Below are positions 11,654-20,065 of a DNA stretch of 64,000 nt, piece after piece; the stretch's first letter is position 1, and every line of letters starts with the position of its first letter. Below the pieces are notes generated by a model. It was not told where the DNA came from and ran no database searches. It was given only the letters and a program-made list of their open reading frames with translations. A program made the position numbers and the translations under genes. Source of the stretch: Leptolyngbya sp. PLA1. Its GTDB lineage: Bacteria; Planctomycetota; Phycisphaerae; Phycisphaerales; UBA1924. The stretch is from contig QWIH01000003.1 in NCBI GenBank assembly GCA_021405315.1, positions 1 to 64,000 on the forward strand, written 5' to 3'.

Positions 11654-12043
11654 ATGCCCCGACACGATCTCGAACTTGGCGACGCCGAACTTGGTGTCAT
11701 GCGGGTCCTCTGGGAGCGTTCTCCACTGACCGTCCGAGAGGTACTCGACCGCCTCAACGACCAGGGCCGCGATCTCGCCTACACCACGGTTCAGACCTTT
11801 CTCACCCGACTCGAGCGGAAGGGCTGCGTCACCAGCGACAAGAGCGGCTCGGCCTTCGTCTACCGGCCCCGCGTCTCCCGCGATCAGGTCACCCGGCGTC
11901 GAGTCGGTGACCTCCTCGACGAGCTCTTTGACGGTGCTGCCGGGCCCATGGTCCTGCACCTGGTTGAATCCGGCCGTCTCTCCGACGAAGAACTTTCACA
12001 GCTCAGACGCCTCATCCGTGACCTTGATTCCAGACGCCCATAG
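11654..12043 (+). CDS. blaI: BlaI/MecI/CopY-family transcriptional repressor
   Basis: This 129-residue winged-helix protein has the family layout: DLELGDAELGVMRVLWERSPLTVREV (helices 1-2), DLAYTTVQTFLTRLERKGCV (recognition helix and wing) and a C-terminal dimerisation helix region LLDELFDGAAGPMVLHLVES. It represses until its cognate membrane peptidase triggers cleavage. The cognate M56 peptidase gene starts 13 bp downstream. A GAG-rich stretch (CAGGA at 11643-11647) serves as ribosome binding site 6 bp before the ATG. The promoter at 11590-11618 carries a dyad suitable for autoregulation. In planctomycetes these pairs are numerous and usually not linked to beta-lactamase; no resistance gene is nearby. 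Confidence 0.93.
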   Translation: MPRHDLELGDAELGVMRVLWERSPLTVREVLDRLNDQGRDLAYTTVQTFLTRLERKGCVTSDKSGSAFVYRPRVSRDQVTRRRVGDLLDELFDGAAGPMVLHLVESGRLSDEELSQLRRLIRDLDSRRP

Positions 12044-12056
12044 CGGAGGCCTCAGG

Positions 12057-14129
12057 ATGTCCACAGCAGGCACATTCCTTGCAGATGCACTCCTCGCGGG
12101 GGCGATCGTCGCGATTCTCGCCGCCGCCGCCGTCTGGCTCGGCTGCCGCTTCTCAACCCGACCCGCCACCCGTCATCTTCTCTGGTCGGCCGTCCTCTTG
12201 TCCTTCGTCGCCCCGGGGGCCGGACTCGCGCTCTCTCTGGCCGCATCTCATGCCAGTCCCCTCGGCCTTGGCGTGGTGGTCCAGTTCTCTCGCACGTTCG
12301 CCCCAGCGCACGTCTCGCGACCGCCGCAGCCACGACACCTCGCGGCAACGCTCGGGTCGCCCGCCCCGTCCTCCCCGGAGCCTTGGCCTTACGTCGTCCC
12401 TTGGGCGCCCTCGCCCCCGGCGTGGAGCCCCTCCACCTCGCCACCGGTATCCCGCGCCAGGGCCCCACAGACGCCGCAGTCCGCGGAATCACCGCCTCCC
12501 GTGTCCGGGTCGAAGATCCCATCCGCACCGCCCCACCCGCTCTCCAAGCTCAGACGAGCCGTCATCGCACAGGGCTTCGTGCTCCTGCTCATCTGGGCGA
12601 GCGGGGCCCTTCCCCTCATGGTCGCCATCATCGTGGGCGTTCTCAAGTCCCGCCGCCTCGTGCGACGTGCGACCCCCGCGACAGAGGAAACGGTCCGCAC
12701 CGTCAACGCAGCCTCCCGAGCCATGAACCTCGCACGACGGCCCGCCGTCCGCTTCACCACCCAGCGAGTGTCCCCGATGCTCGTTGTCGGCCTGCGGCCC
12801 TCGCTCATTCTGCCCCGAGAGCTTTGGCAGCGACTCGAACCCGAAGCCCGCGCCAGCATCATCGTCCACGAGCTCGCGCACCTTCGTCGCCGCGATCACT
12901 GGTTTTCCTGGGCCTTCGCACTGGTGGTCACCGTGTTCTGGTGGCATCCGATCGCCTGGTGGGCGCTCGCCCGAGCCCGGAACGAGGCCGAGGAGGCATG
13001 CGACGCATGGGTCACCGCCATGGCCCCAGCCTCGCGTCGTACGTACGCAGAGGCCATCGTGGCCACCCAGGAGCTCATCGGAACGTGCGGCGAAGGGGTT
13101 TCGCCGCGGTTGTGTGTCGTGTCAGGCGGGGTGTTGAGGCTTCGCAGGAGAATCACCATGGTCATGACCAGTCGCGTTTCGCCCCGAGGTTCCTGGGCCG
13201 GCATCGCCGCGGGCGCCCTTCTCCCCCTCGCGGGGGTGCTCGCTACCCCGGGGCTGGCGTGCCCGCCGGAGGCGCAGCCCGCTGGCGGCGCTCCTTCACG
13301 TCCCGCGTTTCAGGCGTCCGCAGGCATGTTCGCGTCCCAACCCGACGCCCCCGCCGACCGTCTCGCCGAGATGCTCGCCCGCCTCGACGCCCGGCTGTCG
13401 GCGATCGAGGCCCGCCTGCAGACCGCGCCGACCACGGCACCCGCCATCGCCGTCGAGGGCTTCCCCGTTGCCAGCGCGCCCCGCGCGAACTCCCCCTCAG
13501 AGTCTCCGGGCGGGCCCACTCAGCCCGCGCTCGCCGAGACCGCGCCCGGTTCCGTCCCCCGCTCGTACACCCTCTCCGCGGGCAAGCTCCGCGCGCTCTC
13601 CGACCTTATGTCGCGTCAGGACGTCCCCATCTGGGTGACGCCCGGCGAAGACCGCATCGAAATCCTCGCCACGCCCCAGCAGCACGAAGTCTTCGCCGCA
13701 TTCCTGGCCATGATCGAACCCGCGTCCGCCACACGCGTCGCGAGCGACGTACCGCTCGGCCTCACCTCCCGGCCACGAGCCGGTGTGCCCATCTCCGTCG
13801 AGCTGCAGCGCGCCGTTGCCGAGCGATCCCTCGCGGATGCCCAACGTGCGGCGCTGAGCATCGCCGAGCACCAGGACGAGCTGAGCAGGCGGGTCGATGA
13901 GGTGCTGAGCCTCCAGCAGTCCGCCGACGATACCAGAAGGACCGAGCTGGAGAAGTCGTACCGCGACCTTCTCCAGGCCCGGGCCGCCCTCGAAGCCCGC
14001 CTCGAGGAGGCTCAGGCCGCTGTGGACGTCGCCAAGGCTCGCCTCCGCGCCCTTGAGGCAGAGCGCGCCGCCCTGCCCCCTGCAGGAGCCACCACCCCAT
14101 CCGCGCCCGCCGCCCCTCGGGCCCGCTAG
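12057..14129 (+). CDS. BlaR1-like M56 membrane metallopeptidase with a non-PBP periplasmic tail
   Basis: This 690-residue membrane protein pairs with BlaI. N-terminal helices (FLADALLAGAIVAILAAAAVWLG; LLWSAVLLSFVAPGAGLALSLA) are followed by a Pro-rich loop, further helices and the zinc motif HELAH (271-275) with downstream glutamates (NEAEEACDAWV), placing it in family M56. After a further hydrophobic segment (GIAAGALLPLAGVLATPGLA) the tail is not a penicillin-binding domain: it holds a coiled coil (RLAEMLARLDARLSAIEARL), a small alpha/beta stretch (LRALSDLMSRQDVPIWVTP) and a long C-terminal coiled coil of about 80 residues. The signal it senses is unknown. Start ATG at 12057. Confidence 0.88.
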   Translation: MSTAGTFLADALLAGAIVAILAAAAVWLGCRFSTRPATRHLLWSAVLLSFVAPGAGLALSLAASHASPLGLGVVVQFSRTFAPAHVSRPPQPRHLAATLGSPAPSSPEPWPYVVPWAPSPPAWSPSTSPPVSRARAPQTPQSAESPPPVSGSKIPSAPPHPLSKLRRAVIAQGFVLLLIWASGALPLMVAIIVGVLKSRRLVRRATPATEETVRTVNAASRAMNLARRPAVRFTTQRVSPMLVVGLRPSLILPRELWQRLEPEARASIIVHELAHLRRRDHWFSWAFALVVTVFWWHPIAWWALARARNEAEEACDAWVTAMAPASRRTYAEAIVATQELIGTCGEGVSPRLCVVSGGVLRLRRRITMVMTSRVSPRGSWAGIAAGALLPLAGVLATPGLACPPEAQPAGGAPSRPAFQASAGMFASQPDAPADRLAEMLARLDARLSAIEARLQTAPTTAPAIAVEGFPVASAPRANSPSESPGGPTQPALAETAPGSVPRSYTLSAGKLRALSDLMSRQDVPIWVTPGEDRIEILATPQQHEVFAAFLAMIEPASATRVASDVPLGLTSRPRAGVPISVELQRAVAERSLADAQRAALSIAEHQDELSRRVDEVLSLQQSADDTRRTELEKSYRDLLQARAALEARLEEAQAAVDVAKARLRALEAERAALPPAGATTPSAPAAPRAR

Positions 14130-14209
14130 TTCACCCCACTCCCCGCCGGGGCAACACCCCCGTCGGCACGGACGCTCCACCCCTGCATCCGCGCCGGCGT
14201 CGCCCCGGT

Positions 14210-14227
14210 GGGGGGCTTCGGCCCCTC
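14210..14227. terminator. UUCG-tetraloop hairpin between convergent M56 and pgi genes
   Basis: Bases 14210-14227 form a 7-bp GC stem closed by the very stable TTCG loop (GGGGC-TTCG-GCCCC core at 14212-14225). It lies 3 bp past the pgi stop and 80 bp past the M56 stop. There is no T-run on either side, so it may act as an mRNA 3' stabiliser or Rho-assisted stop rather than a canonical intrinsic terminator. Confidence 0.45.
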
Positions 14228-14230
14228 CGC

Positions 14231-15646
14231 TCACACTCGTCTGTCAGTCGGGACCAGCGTCTCCGCGACTTCCTTCTGGAACGACTCGAAGCCGTCACGC
14301 CCCATCAGTCCGAACGTCGCCTGCTTCCCCAGCTCCACAGCGGGCTGGTCGTACGCGTCCACACCCAGCAGCAGCCCCGCATACGCCGTGGCGATCTGCC
14401 ACAGCGAAATGAACTCGCCGACGTGGTACGCGTCCACCCGCGGGAAGGTGATCGTGAAGTTGGGCCGCAGGCTCTCCACCAGGGCAAACTCCGTCGCCCG
14501 CTTCTCCGCGTTCAGCAGCTTCCCGAGCGTCGAGCCCTCCAGGTACGCGAGGTTCTTCACCCCCAGACCCCGCGGGATCGGCACGTCCCGCGAGAACTCC
14601 TGCACCTCCATGAGCCCGATCACCTTGTCGTTGGGGCCCTCGCGATACAACTGGATCTGGCTGTGCTGGTCCGTGGCGCCCAGCGCCTTGATCGGCGTGA
14701 ACCCCGCGAACACCGTGTCCCCGCGCACGTCCGCCCGCTTCCCGAGGCTCTCCGCCCACAACTGCCTGTACCAGTCCGCCATCAGGTACAGTGAGTTTGC
14801 ATAGGGCATCAGAACGTGGTTGGGCTTCCCGAGATTGGTCCCCAACTCCACGAGCAGGAACGCAAGCATCGCCGCCGGGTTCGCCGCCAGCGTCTCCGTG
14901 CGGCAGCGCTGGTCCATCGCCGCCGCCCCGTCCAGCAGCGCGCCGATGTCGATCCCCGCCATCGCCGCCGAGAACAGCCCGACCGGAGACAGCACCGAAA
15001 ACCGACCGCCCACGCCGTCAGGTACGGGGAGGGTCGCGAACTTCTCCTTGTCACAGATCGCCCGCATCGTCCCCTTCGCCGGATCCGTCACGGCGACGAT
15101 GTTCTCACCGTACGTCGCCCCCAGGGCCTTCGAGAGCATCTCGCGCACGATCATGAACTGTGCCGCGGTCTCCGCCGTCTCGCCCGACTTTGAGATCACG
15201 TTGAACAGCGTCCGCTTCAGGCCCCCTCGCTGCTCGCACAGGTCCAGCACCGCGCCGAACGTCGCGGGGTCCACGTTGTCCACCACGAACACCCTCGGGC
15301 CCGGCCGCGCGGGCGGGTCCATCAGGTTGTACGTGGGGGGGTTCAGCGCCGACTGCAGCGCGATGTTCCCGAGCGCCGACCCGCCAATCCCGAGCACGAC
15401 CATGTTCTCGAACTTCCCAGCGCACGCCTGCGCCACCCGGCGCACCTGCCCCACGTGGTCGGACCTCACCGGATCAAAGGGCAGGTCCCGCCACCGCTCC
15501 CAGCCCGTGCCGCGGGTTGATGCCAGAGATCGTGTGTGCGCCGCGATCGCCGAGGCACCCGGACCCGCCGGGTCCAGCACCGCGGGGTCGATGCCGTGAG
15601 AGCCCACCCGGTCAGATAGACAGTTCGCGTAATCGATCGTGAGCAT
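14231..15646 (-). CDS. pgi: Glucose-6-phosphate isomerase
   Basis: This 471-residue Pgi interconverts glucose 6-phosphate and fructose 6-phosphate. Visible are the sugar-phosphate loop NVISKSGETAETAAQF, the signature DGVGGRFSVLSPVG, the catalytic glutamate (QLWAESLGKR), the catalytic histidine (GATDQHSQIQLY) and the C-terminal lysine (VELGKQATFG). It belongs to the shorter bacterial clade rather than the 550-residue E. coli form. It is divergent from putA across 57 bp and convergent with the M56 gene, with a TTCG hairpin just past its stop. Confidence 0.95.
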   Translation of the reverse strand: MLTIDYANCLSDRVGSHGIDPAVLDPAGPGASAIAAHTRSLASTRGTGWERWRDLPFDPVRSDHVGQVRRVAQACAGKFENMVVLGIGGSALGNIALQSALNPPTYNLMDPPARPGPRVFVVDNVDPATFGAVLDLCEQRGGLKRTLFNVISKSGETAETAAQFMIVREMLSKALGATYGENIVAVTDPAKGTMRAICDKEKFATLPVPDGVGGRFSVLSPVGLFSAAMAGIDIGALLDGAAAMDQRCRTETLAANPAAMLAFLLVELGTNLGKPNHVLMPYANSLYLMADWYRQLWAESLGKRADVRGDTVFAGFTPIKALGATDQHSQIQLYREGPNDKVIGLMEVQEFSRDVPIPRGLGVKNLAYLEGSTLGKLLNAEKRATEFALVESLRPNFTITFPRVDAYHVGEFISLWQIATAYAGLLLGVDAYDQPAVELGKQATFGLMGRDGFESFQKEVAETLVPTDRRV

Positions 15647-15703
15647 GGGGCACAGGATAGCGAGCGAGACACCCCCCGCGCGGAGCCTCCGCTACCATCC
15701 GCC

Positions 15704-18700
15704 ATGGCACTCTTCAGCCGCAAAGCAAAGGCAGCTCCCGCTCCCGCACCGACCCCCGCCCAAACCGCCGTCTCGACCGACCGCGAACGCCGCATCTTCG
15801 AGATCGGCAGCGACCTCCTCGCCCGCGCGAGGGGCCACAAGGCCGGCCTGCTCTCCGCCCGCTTCTACAGCGACGCCCTCATGGAATGGTCCATGAAGGA
15901 TCCCAACTTCAAGGTCCAGATGTTCCGCTTCGTCGACTGCTTCCCCATGCTCCGCACCAGCGACGACGTCTTCGACCACTGGCAGGACTACATGAACCAG
16001 CCGGGCGTCTCCGTTCCCGGCCCCGTCGCCGCCGCCATGAAGGCGGGAGGCCTCGCCAAGGGTCTCGCCGTCCGCACCATGTCATCCCAGATCGAGTCCA
16101 TGGCCGCGAAGTTCATCGCCGGGGCCGACGCAGCCGGCGCCCTCCCCGGCCTGGCCTCCCTGTGGGACGACGGCATCGCCTTCTCCGTTGACCTCCTCGG
16201 AGAGACCTGCGTCTCCGACGAAGAGGCCGACGCCTACCAGCGCAAATATCTCGACCTCATCCAGAACCTCCCGGCCGCCGTCGCCGGCTGGAAGCCTCAG
16301 CCACGGCTCGAAACCGATCACCTTGGTGCCATCCCCCGCACCAACGTCTCCATCAAGGTCTCCGCTCTCTCCGCGCGCGTTGATCCCATCGACACCGAGG
16401 GCTCCATCCGCGAGCTCATGAAACGCCTCGTTCCGATCCTTGAGACCGCCCGCGACCGGGGTGTCTTCGTCAACTTCGACATGGAGCACTTCGCCTTCAA
16501 GGACCTCACCATCGAGCTCTTCCAGCGCTGCGTCGAAGCCGTCGACTTCCAGGCCGGGCTCGCCATGCAGGCCTATCTCAAGAGCGGCCCGGAAGATGCC
16601 CGCCGTCTCGCCGACTGGGCACGCCGCACCGGAAAGCTCGTCACCGTCCGACTCGTCAAGGGCGCCTACTGGGACGCGGAAACCATCAAGAGCGAGATGA
16701 ACGGCTGGCCCTGCCCCGTCTGGCCCACCAAGTGGCAGACCGACGTGTGCTACGAGCAGATGGCCGAGATTCTCCTGGACGCCTGCCCGCCATCCGGCGG
16801 TCCGGGCCGGCCTGCGGGCATCCGCCTCGCTCTCGGCTCCCACAACGCACGATCCATCGCCGCCGTCCTCGCCGCAGCAGAGGCCCGGAGCCTCCCCTGG
16901 AGCGCCGTCGAACTTCAGATGCTTCACGGCATGGCCGACCAGCTCAAGCACGCCGCCGCCGAACTCGGCCTTCGAATCCGCGAGTACGTCCCCGTCGGCG
17001 ACATGATCCCGGGCATGGCTTACCTCGTCCGTCGCCTCCTCGAGAACACGAGCAACGAGTCCTGGCTCAAGGCCGGTTTCATGGACAACGCAGACGTCGG
17101 CGCCCTCCTCCGCCGCCCGGGTCCCGCCGGCCCGGGAGGCCCCGGCGAGCCCGGACCGGCAGCCACCGACCTCCTCCCGGAACGCCACGCCCTCAGCCCC
17201 GCCATCAAGGGACTGGGCAACGGCCGCGCGTTCTTCACTGAGCCCATGCGCGACTTCGCCTTCAGGGCTGTCCGCGACTCCTTCGCCTCCGCCGTGGGCC
17301 GCGCCACGGTCCCCAAGGTCCCCAGCGACCGCACCCCGGATCAGGCTTCGCAGATGGTCGCGGCCGCCTCGAGCGCGTTCGAAGTCTGGCGCGACGTCGA
17401 TGTCCGCGTCCGCGCCTCGGCCCTCCTTGCCGCCGCCGCCCGAATCCGCGCACAGCGAGACTCCCTCGCCGGCGTCATGATCAAGGAAGCAGGAAAGACC
17501 TGGCGCGAAGCCGATGCCGACGTCTGCGAAGCCATCGACTTCTGCGAGTACTACGCCCGAACCGCCGTCCCCCTCTTCGACCGGCAGCGCCTCGGTCGCT
17601 TCGTCGGCGAACTCGATGAGCAGTGGCATCAGCCGCGAGGCGTCTGCGCCGTCATCGCCCCCTGGAACTTCCCCCTCGCCATCCTCTGCGGCATGACCGT
17701 CGCGGCGCTCGTCACGGGCAACACCGTCATCACCAAGCCCGCCGAACAGACCACCGGCATCGCCAGCATCCTCCACGACATTCTCATCGAGTCCCTCACC
17801 GAAGCGATCTCAAAGGCAGGCGTCCGTCTTGCGGCCCGAGACGTGCTCCACTTCTGCCCCGCCCCCGGCGAGTCCACCGGCGCCGCCCTCGTCCGTGATC
17901 CACGCGTTGCCGTCATCGCCTTCACCGGCTCCCGCGACGTTGGCTGTGACATCCTCCACGCCGCCGCCCCTCCCTCGCCCTTCGCGGGGCCCCGCGAGGC
18001 CTTCACCCACTGGGCCACCGGCGCGCACGCCCACGTCAAGAAGGTGGTCTGCGAGATGGGCGGCAAGAACGCCCTCATCGTCGACACCTCCGCCGACTTT
18101 GATGAGGCCGTCCTCGCGGTCCGACACTCCGCCTTCGGTTTCCAGGGCCAGAAGTGCTCCGCGTGCTCCCGCTGCATCGTCGTCGATCCGGCCGGCCCAT
18201 CCGGCCCCGCCATCACCCAGTTCACATCGCGACTCGTCGAGGCCACCCGCGCCCTCGTCATCGGCGACCCCGCGAACCCCGGCACCGACGTCGGCCCAGT
18301 CATCGACGAAGAGGCATCGCGGAAGATCGAGAGCTGCATCGCCAGGGCCGCTCAGGAAGGCTGCACCCTTGCCCTTCGCATGCCCCTCCCGCCCGGCCTC
18401 CCCCCCGGAAGGCACTTCGTCGCCCCAACCATCTTCACCGGCGTTACCCAGGACCACACCCTCGCACGAGAGGAAGTCTTCGGGCCGGTTCTCGCCGTCA
18501 TGCACGCCCCGACGTTCTCCGACGCCCTGGCCATCGCCAACAGCGTCCCCTACAAGCTCACGGGCGGCGTCTTCACCCGCAAGCCCAGCCACATCGAGCT
18601 TGCCAAGCGGCAGTTCCGCGTCGGCAACCTCTACATCAACCGCGGCATCACCGGCGCACTGGTCGCCCGCCAGCCATTCGGCGGCTTCGGCATGTCGGGC

Positions 18701-18802
18701 GTCGGCAGCAAGGCCGGCGGCGCCGAGTACCTCTACCAGTTCGTCGAGCCCAGGGCGTCCGCCGAGAACACCATGCGCCGGGGCTTTGCCCCGGAGCTCT
18801 AG
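15704..18802 (+). CDS. putA: Bifunctional proline dehydrogenase / L-glutamate-gamma-semialdehyde dehydrogenase (PutA)
   Basis: This 1032-residue enzyme oxidises proline to glutamate. The FAD-dependent PRODH barrel spans about residues 70-480 (NVSIKVSALSARVDP, VRLVKGAYWD, and the RRLLENTSNESWL active-site helix). The aldehyde dehydrogenase half spans about 520-1030: VIAPWNFPLAILCG, catalytic Glu in VVCEMGGKNALIVD and catalytic Cys in FQGQKCSACSR. There is no N-terminal ribbon-helix-helix, so it does not repress its own gene, and no extra C-terminal domain, matching the minimal type A PutA. The substrate-binding tail AKRQFRVGNLYINRGITGA is intact. Start ATG at 15704, 57 bp from divergent pgi. 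Confidence 0.96.
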   Translation: MALFSRKAKAAPAPAPTPAQTAVSTDRERRIFEIGSDLLARARGHKAGLLSARFYSDALMEWSMKDPNFKVQMFRFVDCFPMLRTSDDVFDHWQDYMNQPGVSVPGPVAAAMKAGGLAKGLAVRTMSSQIESMAAKFIAGADAAGALPGLASLWDDGIAFSVDLLGETCVSDEEADAYQRKYLDLIQNLPAAVAGWKPQPRLETDHLGAIPRTNVSIKVSALSARVDPIDTEGSIRELMKRLVPILETARDRGVFVNFDMEHFAFKDLTIELFQRCVEAVDFQAGLAMQAYLKSGPEDARRLADWARRTGKLVTVRLVKGAYWDAETIKSEMNGWPCPVWPTKWQTDVCYEQMAEILLDACPPSGGPGRPAGIRLALGSHNARSIAAVLAAAEARSLPWSAVELQMLHGMADQLKHAAAELGLRIREYVPVGDMIPGMAYLVRRLLENTSNESWLKAGFMDNADVGALLRRPGPAGPGGPGEPGPAATDLLPERHALSPAIKGLGNGRAFFTEPMRDFAFRAVRDSFASAVGRATVPKVPSDRTPDQASQMVAAASSAFEVWRDVDVRVRASALLAAAARIRAQRDSLAGVMIKEAGKTWREADADVCEAIDFCEYYARTAVPLFDRQRLGRFVGELDEQWHQPRGVCAVIAPWNFPLAILCGMTVAALVTGNTVITKPAEQTTGIASILHDILIESLTEAISKAGVRLAARDVLHFCPAPGESTGAALVRDPRVAVIAFTGSRDVGCDILHAAAPPSPFAGPREAFTHWATGAHAHVKKVVCEMGGKNALIVDTSADFDEAVLAVRHSAFGFQGQKCSACSRCIVVDPAGPSGPAITQFTSRLVEATRALVIGDPANPGTDVGPVIDEEASRKIESCIARAAQEGCTLALRMPLPPGLPPGRHFVAPTIFTGVTQDHTLAREEVFGPVLAVMHAPTFSDALAIANSVPYKLTGGVFTRKPSHIELAKRQFRVGNLYINRGITGALVARQPFGGFGMSGVGSKAGGAEYLYQFVEPRASAENTMRRGFAPEL

Positions 18803-18820
18803 CGCCCCGCCTCACGTTCA

Positions 18821-19258
18821 CTACGCCCGCGAGATGTACGCCTCCAGCGATGAGACCGTCACCGCCAGTGACTCGCTCTCGAACGCGTTCAGATCGCCGA
18901 TCGACACCATGCCGACCAGCCCCTCCCCCGGCTCGTGCACTGGTACGTGGCGAATCCGCCGCTCGCGGATCTCCTGCCGCAGTTCGTCCAGACTCGTTTC
19001 GCGACGGCAGCAGAAGACGTCCCGGGTCATCACGTTCGACACCTTCGTCATCCGGGGCTCCACCCCCAGGGCGAGAACTCTCGTCAGCAGGTCCCGCTCA
19101 GTCAGGATCCCCCGCAGGCTCCCCCTCGCGTCCGTCACCACCACAGACCCCACATGCCGGTCGTTCATCGCGCGCACCGCGTCCAGCACGGTCGCGTCCT
19201 CCCGAACGCTGAACACCTGCGTTCCCTTTCTCCTCAGAATGTCGCTCACGTGTGCCAT
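18821..19258 (-). CDS. Tandem CBS-domain protein
   Basis: The 145-residue protein consists of a CBS pair: MAHVSDILRRKGTQVFSV with VGSVVVTDARGSLRGILTERDLL (CBS1) and VMTRDVFCCRRETSLDELR with IRHVPVHEPGEGLVGMVSIGDL (CBS2). Such stand-alone pairs bind adenine nucleotides and modulate unknown partners. I chose the ATG at 19258, which places the first CBS motif at the N-terminus; an upstream start would add an Arg/Gly-rich stretch unlike the family. It is convergent with putA. A 7-bp inverted repeat lies 130 bp upstream, at 19389-19413. Confidence 0.88.
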   Translation of the reverse strand: MAHVSDILRRKGTQVFSVREDATVLDAVRAMNDRHVGSVVVTDARGSLRGILTERDLLTRVLALGVEPRMTKVSNVMTRDVFCCRRETSLDELRQEIRERRIRHVPVHEPGEGLVGMVSIGDLNAFESESLAVTVSSLEAYISRA

Positions 19259-19388
19259 GGCGCCGTCCTTCCTGTCCGGCACCGCCGCTCGACCCTGAAC
19301 GTCGGAGCGGACTCCCCCAGTATCCCACAAACCGCGCCCCCGCGAAAGCCCTAACTCGCGAAGACACCGCACGCTTTGCTCCCCTTCC

Positions 19389-19413
19389 GTTCGCATGCAA
19401 ACTGCTTGCGAAC
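19389..19413. repeat. Inverted repeat GTTCGCA-N11-TGCGAAC
   Basis: Perfect 7-bp arms (19389-19395 and 19407-19413) separated by 11 bases lie 4 bp past the stop of the minus-strand lipoprotein gene and 130 bp upstream of the minus-strand CBS gene. No T-run follows on either strand. It could be a weak terminator for the lipoprotein operon or an operator for the CBS gene. Confidence 0.5.
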
Positions 19414-19416
19414 ACG

Positions 19417-20040
19417 CTACTGGCCCCGCATCAGCATCTCATACACCTCCTGCGCCGGCCCGCGCAGCTCGATCCGGCTCTGAAGCCGGTGTATGGCCTC
19501 CGCGCGGTTGCCAGTGCGAGCCAGAATGACCGCCGCCAGCGCATCGTGATCCGGGTACTGGTACCAGTACCCCTCGTTCTGCCACCGCTTCGGCCCGCGG
19601 AACACGAGCCCCGCCGACTCGTTCAGACGCCCGGCCGCGTGAGCCTCCTCCGCCGCCCGGAATGCGAGCCGCCCCATCTTCATCCAGATGAGATAGAACT
19701 CATCCGCCTTCGGCAGTTGGGGCTCCACCGCCCCGCAGAAGTCCAACACCGCTGCGGCAAACACCGTCGCGTCCACGCTTGCCACCGGCGACGTCTGCCC
19801 GGGCATGGGCGTTCCGGTCGCCGCGGACTCCAGCATCGCCACCGCGTGGTCGATCGCCCCGCCCACGGTGATCCGCTTCGAGTTGAAGTCCGCCGTCAGT
19901 TCCGCCGTCGCAGCCGCCGGCCCGCCCGAAGGAGCCACCGCCGTTGCCGCCGCATGAGCCAGCGCCGCCGGCTCCCGCTCCGCGCATCCGCACAGCGCCG
20001 CCACGCACACCATCGCCAACGTCAGGCACCGTCCCCACAT
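19417..20040 (-). CDS. Predicted lipoprotein, unknown function
   Basis: I do not recognise this 207-residue protein. The ATG at 20040 gives MWGRCLTLAMVCVAALCGCAEREPA, a lipoprotein signal ending in a lipobox-like LCGC; an upstream start would bury the signal peptide. The mature part is largely helical, with TVGGAIDHAVAMLES, a region AVEPQLPKADEFYLIWMKMGRLAF and a C-terminal helix pair (ALAAVILARTGNRAEAIHRLQSR) resembling one TPR-like repeat. It lies 25 bp downstream of the second TerC gene and so probably belongs to the operon controlled by the manganese riboswitch at 22620-22738; a role in the envelope response to metal is only a guess. Confidence 0.7.
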   Translation of the reverse strand: MWGRCLTLAMVCVAALCGCAEREPAALAHAAATAVAPSGGPAAATAELTADFNSKRITVGGAIDHAVAMLESAATGTPMPGQTSPVASVDATVFAAAVLDFCGAVEPQLPKADEFYLIWMKMGRLAFRAAEEAHAAGRLNESAGLVFRGPKRWQNEGYWYQYPDHDALAAVILARTGNRAEAIHRLQSRIELRGPAQEVYEMLMRGQ

Positions 20041-20065
20041 GCCCCAGCGTACCGCTTGCCGAGCA

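Noticed and set aside
11654..14129. Beta-lactam resistance operon
   Set aside because: The BlaI/M56 pair has no beta-lactamase or mecA-like gene beside it, and the sensor lacks the penicillin-binding domain.
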